Shown: one piece after another, positions 42,461 to 51,493 of the stretch
Numbering within the stretch: position 1 is the stretch's first letter
Layout: the number at the start of each line of letters is the position of its first letter
NCBI RefSeq assembly: GCF_007096885.1
Contig: NZ_VJNO01000005.1
Coordinates: forward strand, 62,001 to 126,000
DNA: 64,000 nt
Direction of reading: 5' to 3'
Origin: Streptomyces sp. 130
Lineage (GTDB): Bacteria > Actinomycetota > Actinomycetes > Streptomycetales > Streptomycetaceae
The notes under the pieces: model-generated
The model's database searches: none
Seen by the model: the letters and a program-made list of their open reading frames with translations, nothing else
Told to the model about the DNA's origin: nothing
Program-made: the position numbers and the translations under genes

Positions 42461-42555
42461 ACGGGGTCGTCCTTCGGGTGCGTGGTGGATCGGACTGGGG
42501 GTCGTGCGGTGGCGGGGCCCGGGACACCGGGCGGGCGGCCCGCCGGGGCGCCGGG

Positions 42556-43707
42556 TCAGCCGGAGCGCAGGGCCTCGGCGATGTCGTCCAGGAGCGTCCC
42601 GGCCTTCTCCCCGGCGCCCGGCCGGTCGCGGCAGGCCAGGGTCAGCTCGGTGTCGTCACCGATGCGGCAGGCGCTCAGGAACATCTCGGCGTACGGAACG
42701 AGCATCGGCAGCGTGGAGAAGGAGGTGGCGCGGAAGGCGGGAGCCGAGAACGCCGCCGTGTCCACCTCGCCGTGGTCGGAGATGATCGCCGTGCAGGGGA
42801 AGTTGTCGCCGTCGAACGCCTGGGCCTCGCTCAGGTTGTTGGCGAACGGGTTGTCGCGCAGGAAGTCGCGGTCGAGGACGGCGACCTCGGTCTTGGCGAT
42901 CAGGGCGCGGACCAGCGTGGAGTGGACGCGCTTCCAGCTGTCGTCGCGGCGCAGATCGAGGACGAGCTGGGAGGTCAGGTTGGCGGTGGAGCGCGTCGTG
43001 GTGTCGTGGCGGCGCAGGTCCACCGGGACGATCAGCCGGCCGGTGTCCGTCGTGAGGTGGCGGGAGAGCGCGGCGGCGGCGCGTGCGGTGACCCCGGACG
43101 GCGCGGCGGGGACCCGGCGGCGCAGCCACAGGGGCCGCTCGCCCGCGGGCCCCTCGCCGATCATCGCGGGCAGTCCGGTGAGGCGGGCGGCCTCGGGGGC
43201 CGGGCGGACGTGGCCCGCCGCCGCGCGGAAGTGCGCGTCGTCCACCGTGTCCGGACAGCCGACCGGGTCCTCGTCGCGCAGGACCCGGAACAGATCCGCG
43301 ATCCACTGCCGCAGACCGCGTCCGTCGGTGACGATGTGGCTGGCCCGGACGACCAGCCGGGTGGCCCCCGCGTCCCGGATCAGGCCCAGTTCGCAGACGG
43401 GTCCGGTGACCACCGACAGGTCGCGGTGGAAGAACTCGTGGCCGAGGCCGGTGCCGGCGGGCAGCTCCACGAGCTCGGGGACGGGCCCTCCGGCGCGCCA
43501 CAGCGGCCCCCGGCGGCGGACCGCGAGCCCGGGGCTCGCCTCGGTCGCCGTGCGCGCGGCCCGGCGGAGCGCGTCCGGGTCGAGGGTGCCCTCGCCCTCG
43601 ATCACCATCTGGATGAGTTGCGGAGTGCCGGTCGCGGCGGCGTTGAGATAGCCCCGCTCGATCGGGGAGATGCGGCGGCTGTACGGCCGCGTGGCGGTGA
43701 GGGTCAT
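42556..43707 (-). CDS. Condensation-domain-like acyltransferase
   Basis: A 383-residue stand-alone protein of the condensation/PapA/wax-ester-synthase superfamily: RLVVRASHIVTDGRGLRQWI gives HxxxDG (HIVTDG) near residue 120, and PLVPYAEMFLSACRIGDD fits the C-terminal bridge. It would form an ester or amide between a carrier-bound acyl group and an amine or alcohol, possibly the diaminopropionate made by SbnA/SbnB. ATG 43707 follows GGAGGA and overlaps the phosphopantetheinyl transferase stop (ATGA). Confidence 0.72.
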   Translation of the reverse strand: MTLTATRPYSRRISPIERGYLNAAATGTPQLIQMVIEGEGTLDPDALRRAARTATEASPGLAVRRRGPLWRAGGPVPELVELPAGTGLGHEFFHRDLSVVTGPVCELGLIRDAGATRLVVRASHIVTDGRGLRQWIADLFRVLRDEDPVGCPDTVDDAHFRAAAGHVRPAPEAARLTGLPAMIGEGPAGERPLWLRRRVPAAPSGVTARAAAALSRHLTTDTGRLIVPVDLRRHDTTTRSTANLTSQLVLDLRRDDSWKRVHSTLVRALIAKTEVAVLDRDFLRDNPFANNLSEAQAFDGDNFPCTAIISDHGEVDTAAFSAPAFRATSFSTLPMLVPYAEMFLSACRIGDDTELTLACRDRPGAGEKAGTLLDDIAEALRSG

Positions 43708-44417
43708 TCCTCCTCCAAGTAGTGGAAGCGCACCGGGGCCGGTGCGTCGCAGGCGAGGGCGAGGTGCAGGGGTGGTTCGCCCTCGGCCCGCAGGACGGCG
43801 GAACGCACCTCGTAGGCATCGGTGCCGGTGGGCCGCCAGCCCGGCCGCCAGGGAGGCAGCCGGGTGCCGGCAAAGGTCTCCTTCGTCAGGTGCGAGGCCT
43901 TGATGAGCGCCTCGCACTCGGCGAAGTCCCTGATCGTGGCCGGCTCGTCCCGCCCGAGCAGGTCGCCGAGCCAGCGCAGGGCGTGCGGCCGGTCCCGCTC
44001 GTCCTGGAGGTCGACCCCGATCACCCGGCCGCCGGGCGCGAAGGCCACCGCGCTGTACGCGCCGACGTGCGCCACCGACGCGGACAGGCCCAGCGAGGGC
44101 ACCGACCAGCGCTTGAGGCCGTCCCGTGCCAGGTCGCCGGCGGTGACGCCGGTCCCGTACGTCGCGCGGAGCGCCCCGATGATCAGGGACCGGCCGGAGG
44201 CGGAGAGCCGGTGCCCCATCCTGTCGCGGGGCAGTCCGCGGTGCCGGGTGACGAGGACGTTCACCGACTCGCCCGACTCACCCGCCTCACCCGGCTCGCC
44301 CGCCTCACCCGGCTCGCCCGCCTCGCGGAACTCGCCCGCCTCGCGCGCCGGCCGGTCGGGCGCCAGCGTGTATCCCGTCAGGCCCGGGTCGAGGAGCAGG
44401 CCCATCAGGGCGCCCAT
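43704..44417 (-). CDS. 4'-phosphopantetheinyl transferase-like protein
   Basis: A 237-residue protein. The middle and end carry Sfp-type motifs: VAFAPGGRVIGVDLQDERD (GxD, Mg ligand) and FAECEALIKASHLTKETF (ExxxK-type). It would load the 4'-phosphopantetheine arm on the two carrier proteins of this cluster. Near the N terminus (residues 25-50) lies a run of EAGEPG repeats made by 18-bp tandem repeats at about 44270-44330, an odd acidic linker. Start ATG 44417 overlaps the ketosynthase stop by ATGA. Confidence 0.78.
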   Translation of the reverse strand: MGALMGLLLDPGLTGYTLAPDRPAREAGEFREAGEPGEAGEPGEAGESGESVNVLVTRHRGLPRDRMGHRLSASGRSLIIGALRATYGTGVTAGDLARDGLKRWSVPSLGLSASVAHVGAYSAVAFAPGGRVIGVDLQDERDRPHALRWLGDLLGRDEPATIRDFAECEALIKASHLTKETFAGTRLPPWRPGWRPTGTDAYEVRSAVLRAEGEPPLHLALACDAPAPVRFHYLEEE

Positions 44418-46732
44418 CACGGCTCCGGGTCGAAGACGGCCGCCGCGTAGCTGCCGCCGTACGCGAAGCTCGACAGCAGCACCGGACCGGGCGTGCCGGC
44501 GCCGGTGAGGGCGGCGACGAGACCGAGGGCGCCCGCGCTGCCGTAGGTCTCGCCGAGCAGGGCCTTGGGGGCCAGGACCGGCCGGCCGTCGAGGCCGGTG
44601 CGGCGCAGGGCCGCCCGCTGCGCCAGGTCGACCAGCGGATGGCCGGACGCGGCCGAGACGACCGTGCCGACGCCCTCCGGGGCGAGGTCCGCCTCGGCGA
44701 GCGCGGAGCGCAGGGAGCGCCCCCACGCCTCCCCGTCCCTGGCGAGGCCGCCGATGCCGGCCGGTTCGCCACTGGCACCGAAGCCGCGGACCCGCGCCAG
44801 GGCGTCGGCGCCCCGGTCCCGGGCCGCCTCCCGGCTCTCCAGCAGGATCGCGGCGGCCCCCTCGCTGAGGACGGTGCCGGTGCGCCCGCCGGGCACGACG
44901 TGCGCGGACCTGGCGTATCCGGGCAGCGCCGCCTGGGTGGCGAGGGCCTGCTCGGGGAACTCGTCGGCGACCACCACCATGATCCGCTCGGCCGCGCCCC
45001 GGGCGATGACCCGGGCCGCGAGCTGGAGCGCGAGGACGGAGCTGGTGCCGCCGTTGGCGATGGTCGCGGTGTAGCCGCGGAAGCGGTGCAGCATCGCGAC
45101 GTGGCCGGCGGCGGCGTTGACGACGGTGTTGGCGAACAGCGACGGATTGGCGCCGGTGATGCCGTCGCGCACCACGCCCTCGTGGAACCGCAGGACCGAG
45201 GTCACCGGCCCGTACCCGGTCGCGAAGACGACGCCGGTCGACTCCGCCACGGCCCGCGAGGGCTTGCCGTGGCGGGCGTAGAGGTCGCCCACGGCCGACG
45301 CGGCGAGCAGGCTCAGCGGGTCCATGCGCCGGGCCCGGCTGGGGTTCGTGCCCCGCGCCGCGGCCTTGATGTCGGCCCGGCCGACCGGCACCCTGCCGAC
45401 GCCCGGGACCTCCTCGAAGGTGTCGAAGCAGGGCCGCCCCTCGGCGAAGGCCTCGGCGATCGCTTCGGTGCCGCCCGCGGTGCCGGCCAGGCCGGCGACC
45501 CCGGTGACGACGACCTCGTGGACCGCCTCGCGGCGCGGCGGCCTGGAGCCGGTGCGGCCGGGCCGGTTGATGACGACGGAGGCGTTGTTGCCGCCGAACG
45601 CGAAGGAGTTCGACAGCACCACCTCCGGGTGCGCGTCGCGGCCGGTGTCCGGGACGATGTCCAGGCCGTACGGGGACGCGACGCCCCGGGTGTTGATGGT
45701 GGGCGGCAGCGTGCCCCGGTCGATGGCCAGGGTGCTCACCACGGCCTCGACCGCACCGGCCGCGCCCAGGGTGTGGCCGAGGATCGACTTGGTGGAGCTG
45801 GCCGCCGGGATCTCCAGGCCGAACAGGAGCTTCAGCGCCTTGGGCTCCGACGCGTCGTTGGCCGGGGTGCCGGTGCCGTGCAGATTGAGGTAGTCCACGT
45901 CGGCGGGGGCGAGGCCCGCCGTGTCGAGCGCCTGCGCCATGGCGGAGCAGGCGCCCTTGCCGCTGGGGTCGGGCGCGGTCTGGTGGTGGCCGTCGCAGGA
46001 CAGGCCGTATCCGCCCAGCTCCGCGAGGACGCGGGCGCCACGGGCCCCCGCCCGCTCCACCGACTCCAGGACCATGAATCCGGCGCCCTCGCCGAGGGTG
46101 AGCCCCGTGGAGGCGGAGAGCGGCGAGCACGGCTCGGAGTCCAGGGCGCCGAGCGCGCTGAACCCGTAGGCGGACAGCTCGGCCAGCGGGTCGACGCCGC
46201 CGCACACGACGTAGTCGACGTCGCCCTTCCACAGCAGCTCGGCGGCGTAGCCGAGGGCGACGGCGCTGGCCGCGCACGCGTTGGAGAGGACCACCCGGGG
46301 GCCGCGCAGGTCGAACTCGGCGGCGATGTAGTCGCCCACGCAGGGCAGTTGCGAGGCGACCGCCTGCCCGGCGTCCAGCCGGCCCTCCAGGACGAGGGTG
46401 CGGTGGGTGGCCTCCAGCGTCGGCATGGCGCCGAGGCTGGAGCCCACCACGACGGCCACCCGGTCGCGGTCCACCGCGGTGAGGTCGAGGCCGCTCCCGT
46501 GCAGGGCCTCGCGGATCGCGGTGGCCGCGAGGGCGTAGCAGCGGTCCAGGTCGGCGGGCTGCTCGGCGGTGGACATGCCCGCCCAGTCGGTGAGCAGCTC
46601 GGAGGTGTCGAAGAGGGTGTTGGTGCGGATTCCGGTGGTGCCGGCCGCGATCGACGACCAGCTCTTCTCCACGTCGTCACCGGCACCGGTGATCAGTCCC
46701 AGGCCCGTGAGGGCGATGTTCGGAGGTGTCAT
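44417..46732 (-). CDS. Ketosynthase-chain length factor fusion (type II PKS/FAS-like)
   Basis: A 771-residue protein of two beta-ketoacyl synthase domains. Domain 1 (1-395) has the complete Cys-His-His site: LSNACAASAVALG (C153), LNLHGTGTP (H285) and KSILGHTLGAAGAVE (H320). Domain 2 (about 405-771) keeps the fold (HEVVVTGVAGLAG, SFAYGGSYAAAVF), but the nucleophile region reads ANGGTSSVLAL with Gly in place of Cys, like chain-length factors. In type II systems these are normally separate genes; here they are one chain. With KR, DH, ACP and MAT genes in the same operon it should build a reduced or polyene acyl chain. ATG 46732. Confidence 0.88.
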   Translation of the reverse strand: MTPPNIALTGLGLITGAGDDVEKSWSSIAAGTTGIRTNTLFDTSELLTDWAGMSTAEQPADLDRCYALAATAIREALHGSGLDLTAVDRDRVAVVVGSSLGAMPTLEATHRTLVLEGRLDAGQAVASQLPCVGDYIAAEFDLRGPRVVLSNACAASAVALGYAAELLWKGDVDYVVCGGVDPLAELSAYGFSALGALDSEPCSPLSASTGLTLGEGAGFMVLESVERAGARGARVLAELGGYGLSCDGHHQTAPDPSGKGACSAMAQALDTAGLAPADVDYLNLHGTGTPANDASEPKALKLLFGLEIPAASSTKSILGHTLGAAGAVEAVVSTLAIDRGTLPPTINTRGVASPYGLDIVPDTGRDAHPEVVLSNSFAFGGNNASVVINRPGRTGSRPPRREAVHEVVVTGVAGLAGTAGGTEAIAEAFAEGRPCFDTFEEVPGVGRVPVGRADIKAAARGTNPSRARRMDPLSLLAASAVGDLYARHGKPSRAVAESTGVVFATGYGPVTSVLRFHEGVVRDGITGANPSLFANTVVNAAAGHVAMLHRFRGYTATIANGGTSSVLALQLAARVIARGAAERIMVVVADEFPEQALATQAALPGYARSAHVVPGGRTGTVLSEGAAAILLESREAARDRGADALARVRGFGASGEPAGIGGLARDGEAWGRSLRSALAEADLAPEGVGTVVSAASGHPLVDLAQRAALRRTGLDGRPVLAPKALLGETYGSAGALGLVAALTGAGTPGPVLLSSFAYGGSYAAAVFDPEP

Positions 46733-46743
46733 GACCCGGCCCC

Positions 46744-47787
46744 TCAGGCGATCTTGACGGTGAGCGAGCGCGCGATGACCCGGGGCAGCGTCACGGTGCG
46801 CACCGGGCGCTCGGCGCCCGTGCGGTCCGCGGCGCCCAGCTCCAGTCCGGGCACCCAGAAGGGGGTGTCGAGCAGGGCCAGGACCAGCTCCTCCTCGGGA
46901 TTGGCCGACGGCGCCTGGTGCAGGACGGTGCCGATCGCCCGGCCGGCCGCGGTGACCGGCGTACCGGCCGCGAAGCGGCTGCCGACCGGGGCGACGAGCG
47001 CGGTGAGGCGGCTCTCGGACCCGGTGGGCGCGGTCAGCTCGCCGGAGCCGTGGAAGTCGCCGATCCGGTCCCAGTCGATCATCCAGGCCAGGTCGGCCTC
47101 ACCGACGCCCAGCTCGCCGAACCCGGCGCCGTACACGCCCATCCCGGCCTCGGCCTGCACCCGCGAGAGGCCCTCCTCGCCTATCTCGGCGCCGCCCTTG
47201 CCGGCGACGCCCGCGAGCACGGCCTCGTACGCGGCCTGCGGGGCGTCGGACAGCAGCAGGTAGCCGTACTCACCGGTGGTGCCGACGCGGGCCAGGTGGG
47301 CGGTGGCGCCGGGGGCGTCGAGGGTGGCCTCGGTGACGGCGTGCAGCGTCAGGCCGGAGATGTCGAAGTCCACGAAGCCGGCCGCGACCGACCAGGCCAC
47401 GGGCCCCTCGAAGGCGACGGCGCCCCAGCCCTCGGGGGCGATCTCGACGGTGACACCGGCCGAGGCGTCGAACTGGCCGAGGTAGGCGCCGAGTTCGTCG
47501 GCCGTGACGGCGGTGCGCGGCAGCAGCCACGACTCCTCGCCGATCTCGAAGTGCAGCAGGATCGCGAACGGCTTGCCGTCGGCGTTCAGCGCCAGGACCT
47601 CACGGACGGAGTCGGGCTCCACGTAGTCGGCGGACTTGGCGAGGAAGCCGTCCAGGAAGGTCAGCCGGTCGTCCCCGGTCAGCCTGACCAGCGGGGCGGT
47701 GACGCGGTAGGCACCGACGGCGGTGCGCAGGGTGGCGTAGTCCTCGGTGGCGGTGCGGACGGCCGGGGCGATGGTGGTGGCGGTCAT
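46744..47787 (-). CDS. GcvT-like aminomethyltransferase fold protein
   Basis: A 347-residue folate-binding-type protein: YATLRTAVGAYRVTAPLVRL at the N terminus, LTGDDRLTFLDGFLAK, TTGEYGYLLL and the C-terminal barrel TLPRVIARSLTV follow the T-protein/YgfZ layout. The Asp needed for aminomethyl transfer is not obvious, so it may bind folate and transfer one carbon to the product, or serve as a demethylase-type enzyme. It lies between the GNAT fusion and the ketosynthase in the same run (gap 11 bases). Role open. Confidence 0.7.
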   Translation of the reverse strand: MTATTIAPAVRTATEDYATLRTAVGAYRVTAPLVRLTGDDRLTFLDGFLAKSADYVEPDSVREVLALNADGKPFAILLHFEIGEESWLLPRTAVTADELGAYLGQFDASAGVTVEIAPEGWGAVAFEGPVAWSVAAGFVDFDISGLTLHAVTEATLDAPGATAHLARVGTTGEYGYLLLSDAPQAAYEAVLAGVAGKGGAEIGEEGLSRVQAEAGMGVYGAGFGELGVGEADLAWMIDWDRIGDFHGSGELTAPTGSESRLTALVAPVGSRFAAGTPVTAAGRAIGTVLHQAPSANPEEELVLALLDTPFWVPGLELGAADRTGAERPVRTVTLPRVIARSLTVKIA

Positions 47788-47816
47788 GATCTGTCGTTGC
47801 CTTTCGGGTCGGTGGT

Positions 47817-49784
47817 TCAGAAGGAAAGGGGCGTGTCGTGTACGGAGAACCGCCAGGCGCTCTCCCGGGCGGCGGAGACGCCGCCGACGAGCAGGCCGGA
47901 CGGGGTGGCGCGCAGCACCAGTTCGTCGTGCGGGCCGGCGGCGGGGGCGCAGTGCAGCCACCGTCCGTCGGAGAGCCGGACGGCCGCCCGGCGGGCCCAC
48001 ACCTGGCGGAAGTCGCCGGAGTTCAGCTCCCAGCGCTCGCCGTCCGAGTCGAGGACGACGGCCGTCCTGAGCGGCGTCTGCGGGGTGAGCCACACGACGG
48101 TCTCGCGGTCCGTCCCGCTCGCCCGGGTGTCGACGCGGATGCCGTCGCCGTCCGCGGCGATCTCCCAGCCGAGGCCGGAGTCCGGGGCGTGGAGGCCGAG
48201 CGGGTGCTTCTGCTCCCAGGCTGCGGCGGCCGGCACCCCCCAGCCGAGCCCGGCGGCCCGGTCGTGGCGGCTGTTCTCGTGGGTCACCCACAGGCCCGCG
48301 GACCAGTGGGGGTTGTAGCCGTGGGAGCGGGTGCGGGGGTAGGGGCTGCGCAGCACCTTGGTGGTGCCCTCCCGCCACACGGTGACGCCTCCGGCGGCGG
48401 CGTGCACCTCCAGGCTGCGGGCGGTGTCCGGGACGCCCGGGCGGATGGTGGTGCGCATCCGGGCCACCCCGTCCGCGCCCGGTTCGAGGCCGCGCTCCAG
48501 GAGCGTGCTGTGGACCAGGCGCAGGGGCCCGTCCGCCGACAGCGAGACGCGTACGCCCCGCCCGCGCCAGGTCAGCTCGCCGCCTTCCGGGACGGGCCGG
48601 GAGGCCGCGACGATCTCGGAGGCGTCGCGCACCCCCTGGCCCAGCCCGATCGGGTGGTCCTGCCCGTCCGTGCCGGTGAAGACACCCTGCCGCAGCCCGA
48701 CCGTCTGGAAGATGCGGCCGGTCGCGGTGCCGGTGCGGGTGAACTCCTGGAGCAGCCCGGAGCCGTCCAGGGTGAAGGTGCCGGTGACCGTGGCGTCGCC
48801 GTCCCTCTCGGTGACCCGCACCCCGCGCTCGACGGGCTCCAGGGTGAGGTCGCGGGGCTCGCCCTCGCGCCAGCCGGCCGGGCGGTCGGCCCGGCAGCTG
48901 GGCCAGGTCGAGACGAGCACCGGCCCGGGGTGGCCGGCCGCGTGGACGCTCAGCGTGCCGTCCTCGCCGTCGACCTCGCAGGTGAGCCCGGACTCGGTGA
49001 ACCGGTACGGCGCCACCCCGCGCGGGGCCCGGACCTCGTACGGGGGCCGGGTGATGCGCAGCTCCCGCACCGTGCCGCCGGGCTCGGTGAGGCGGGCCTC
49101 GCGCACGGCGCCCCGGTCCACGTCGACGGACGCGTCGATCCGGAAGTCGCCGAGCACCAGGATGTAGTCGACGGTGCGGACCCCGGCCACCATGCGCACG
49201 TCCGAGCGCAGCTCGTCGTCACGCGCGTCGGTGACGGAGGCGAAGCTGGTCAGGCTGCCGAGGGCGGCCGTCGCCCGCTCGCCCAGGTCGGCGAAGACGC
49301 TGCGGATGACGAGCGGGATGTAGTTGTGCAGTTCCACGTTGCCGTCCTCGCCGGGGACGGCGCGGCCGACCGAGACGCAGCCGACGCGCCGGTAGAGGCG
49401 GAACGCCACGGTGTTGGCCGGGTTGACGGTCAGCCGCAGCACCAGGCAGCCGGTGCGCATCATCCACTCGACGGCCTCGGTGAACAGCCTCCCGGTGACC
49501 AGGCCGCCCCGGTGGGCGGGGTGGACGAAGAACATGTCCGCGATGAGTTCGCCCGCACGGGCCGAGCGCCGGCCGGTGTGGTGGAAGAGACCGAACGTAC
49601 CCACGAGCCGCTCGTCGTCCTCGGCCACCAGGAACGTCGCCGTCTCCCGCTCGGCCAGCTCGCGGGCGAGCTCGGCGCCGCTGATGCCCCCGGCGACCGG
49701 GTTGGGGTTGTCGCGGTGACGGTTGTAGAGATCCGCGATGACGTCCGCGTCGTTCTCCTGGTACGGGCGGATCGTGAGAGCCAT
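47817..49784 (-). CDS. GNAT acetyltransferase fused to a large unknown domain
   Basis: A 655-residue protein. Residues 1-150 are a GNAT domain: LTIRPYQENDADVIADLYNR, MFFVHPAHRGGLVTGRLFTE (acyl-CoA-binding PxxRGxG-like loop) and NTVAFRLYRRVGC. The remaining 500 residues are rich in beta strands with many Trp, Gly and Arg (HGYNPHWSAGLWVTHENSRH) and look like a carbohydrate-binding or galactose-mutarotase-like sandwich, which I cannot name. ATG 49784 has GGAGGT six bases upstream; a GTG two codons earlier overlaps that site and is rejected. It may acylate an amine of the product. Confidence 0.68.
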   Translation of the reverse strand: MALTIRPYQENDADVIADLYNRHRDNPNPVAGGISGAELARELAERETATFLVAEDDERLVGTFGLFHHTGRRSARAGELIADMFFVHPAHRGGLVTGRLFTEAVEWMMRTGCLVLRLTVNPANTVAFRLYRRVGCVSVGRAVPGEDGNVELHNYIPLVIRSVFADLGERATAALGSLTSFASVTDARDDELRSDVRMVAGVRTVDYILVLGDFRIDASVDVDRGAVREARLTEPGGTVRELRITRPPYEVRAPRGVAPYRFTESGLTCEVDGEDGTLSVHAAGHPGPVLVSTWPSCRADRPAGWREGEPRDLTLEPVERGVRVTERDGDATVTGTFTLDGSGLLQEFTRTGTATGRIFQTVGLRQGVFTGTDGQDHPIGLGQGVRDASEIVAASRPVPEGGELTWRGRGVRVSLSADGPLRLVHSTLLERGLEPGADGVARMRTTIRPGVPDTARSLEVHAAAGGVTVWREGTTKVLRSPYPRTRSHGYNPHWSAGLWVTHENSRHDRAAGLGWGVPAAAAWEQKHPLGLHAPDSGLGWEIAADGDGIRVDTRASGTDRETVVWLTPQTPLRTAVVLDSDGERWELNSGDFRQVWARRAAVRLSDGRWLHCAPAAGPHDELVLRATPSGLLVGGVSAARESAWRFSVHDTPLSF

Positions 49785-49843
49785 GACCACACCTCCTTCT
49801 GTCGTCCTGTGGTTCTGGTTTCTTCTCTGGGGGGGCGGGGAGT

Positions 49844-50368
49844 TCAGCCCTTGCGGCCGGTGGTGACGACGAGCGTCCCGGCGGCGGCGAGTTCGGAGCC
49901 GACGGTCGCCCGCACCTTCACCTGGCGCAGACCTCCGAGGCGCTGGCCCAGGCGGGCCTCCAGCGTGAGCTGGTCACCCGGGACCACGAGGCGGGAGAAC
50001 TTCATGTTGCTGATCGAGCCGAGGTAGCCCACGCTCCGCGAGGCGTCCTCCTCCGCGGCGCCCGCGGCGCCTTCGAGGATCTCCGCGACGTAGACGACGG
50101 CGACCAGCTGGGCCATCGACTCGACGATCATCACGCCGGGCATGATCGAGTGGTCCGGGTAGTGCCCGGCGAAGAACGGCTCGTTGACGGAGACGCTCTT
50201 GACGCCGCGCCCCGAGACGCCCGGGACGACGTCGTAGGCCCGGTCGATCATCAGCATCGGCCAGCGGTGCGGCAGCATCCGCTTGATGTCGTCCGACGAG
50301 TAGCTCAGGCTCTTGCGGGCCGGCTCGGGGGCCGGTGCTTCGAGGAGTGCGGTGGTCGCGGAGCTCAC
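49844..50368 (-). CDS. FabZ-like 3-hydroxyacyl-ACP dehydratase
   Basis: A 174-residue hot-dog dehydratase: KRMLPHRWPMLMIDRAYDVV and FFAGHYPDHSIMPGVMIVES contain the catalytic His (GHYP) and the downstream Glu of the FabZ pair, in the Hx8PG...E arrangement. It dehydrates 3-hydroxyacyl-ACP to enoyl-ACP, giving double bonds if no enoylreductase follows; none is seen in the cluster. GTG 50368 overlaps the carrier protein stop (GTGA). Confidence 0.9.
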   Translation of the reverse strand: MSSATTALLEAPAPEPARKSLSYSSDDIKRMLPHRWPMLMIDRAYDVVPGVSGRGVKSVSVNEPFFAGHYPDHSIMPGVMIVESMAQLVAVVYVAEILEGAAGAAEEDASRSVGYLGSISNMKFSRLVVPGDQLTLEARLGQRLGGLRQVKVRATVGSELAAAGTLVVTTGRKG

Positions 50369-50661
50369 GCGGCGGCCTCCCGGTCCTCGATGAAGTCGAC
50401 CAGGGCGTTGATGGAGCCGAAGGCCTCGAAGTCGTCGTCGCTGATCAGCACGTCGAACTCGTTGTTGACCATGACGACGATCTCCAGCGTGTCCAGCGAG
50501 TCCATCTCCAGGCCCCGGCCGAACAGCGGCTGGTTGTCGGAGACGACGGCCGGCTCGACCTCGAGCCCGAGGCGGTCAATGATCATCGACTTGACCTTCA
50601 TGTTCTTCTCGAGACGGGCCTCGGCCTGGCTGCGGATGTCCTCGAAGGTGGCGGTGGACAT
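50365..50661 (-). CDS. Acyl carrier protein
   Basis: A 98-residue carrier protein with the phosphopantetheine attachment motif LEMDSLDTLEIVV (Ser55) and acidic helices around it. It is sandwiched between the ketoreductase and dehydratase genes and is the obvious scaffold for chain growth by the fused ketosynthase. ATG 50661; the downstream dehydratase overlaps by four bases. Confidence 0.93.
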   Translation of the reverse strand: MSTATFEDIRSQAEARLEKNMKVKSMIIDRLGLEVEPAVVSDNQPLFGRGLEMDSLDTLEIVVMVNNEFDVLISDDDFEAFGSINALVDFIEDREAAA

Positions 50662-50740
50662 GGTGGTTCTCTCCTGTCGGTCAGGTGGTTCTGGGGCAGT
50701 TGGGTGTGGTTCGGTTGCCTCTGGACCAGTTGTCTCCGGG

Positions 50741-51493
50741 TCAGTTGGGGATCATTCCGCCGTCGACGGTCAGCACCTTCCCGGTGATGTACGAGGCGGC
50801 GGGGGAGGCCATGAAGACGGCGGCGGCGGCCACCTCGGCGGGGGTGCCGGTGCGGCCCATCGGGATCACCTGGAGGGCCTCCTTCAGGTGGGCCGGGGGC
50901 ACCTTCTTGACCATGTCGGTGTCGATGAAGCCCGGGGCGACGACGTTGACGCGGATGCCGCGCGGCGCCACCTCGTACGAGAGGGTCTTGGCCAGCGAGA
51001 TCACCCCGCCCTTGCTGGCGGCGTAGTTGGCCTGGCCGGCCCGTCCGGCGATGCCGCTGGTCGAGGCGATCAGGACGATGGAGCCACCGCTCGCGTACAT
51101 CTGCTTGGTGGCCTCGCGGGCGGTGAAGAAGGAGCCGGTGAGATTGGTGCCGATGACCTCCTGCCACTTGGAGCTGCTCATGGCGGCGAGGTGCCCGTCC
51201 GCGGTCACGCCGGAGTTGAGGACGGCGACCTGGACCGGACCCCACTCGGTGCGGATCCGCTTGAACATCGCCATGACCTGGGCCTCGTCACCGACGTCCG
51301 CCTGGACGAGGAGGGCCTTGCGGCCGAGGGCGCGGATCTGCTCGGCGACCTCCTCCGCCTTGGCCGCGCTGGCGCGGTAGTTGAGGACGACGTCGCATCC
51401 GTGCTCGGCGAGCGCCAGCGCGGTGGCCGCGCCGATGCCGCGCGAGGCGCCGGTGACCAGGGCCCGGGTGCCCTCGGGGAACAGGAAGCTCAT
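50741..51493 (-). CDS. FabG-like 3-oxoacyl-ACP reductase
   Basis: A 250-residue short-chain reductase: TRALVTGASRGIGAATALAL, VLNSGVTADG, catalytic Ser in IASTSGIAG and YAASKGGVISLAK (YxxxK), and YITGKVLTVDGGMIP at the end. It reduces the 3-oxo group of the ACP-bound chain. ATG 51493 overlaps the SbnB-like stop (ATGA). Confidence 0.93.
   Translation of the reverse strand: MSFLFPEGTRALVTGASRGIGAATALALAEHGCDVVLNYRASAAKAEEVAEQIRALGRKALLVQADVGDEAQVMAMFKRIRTEWGPVQVAVLNSGVTADGHLAAMSSSKWQEVIGTNLTGSFFTAREATKQMYASGGSIVLIASTSGIAGRAGQANYAASKGGVISLAKTLSYEVAPRGIRVNVVAPGFIDTDMVKKVPPAHLKEALQVIPMGRTGTPAEVAAAAVFMASPAASYITGKVLTVDGGMIPN

Noticed and set aside
40316..43651. 1111-codon open frame on the plus strand
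   Set aside because: It is antisense to the MFS and condensation-like genes and made of Gly/Arg/Asp-rich noise caused by high third-position GC.
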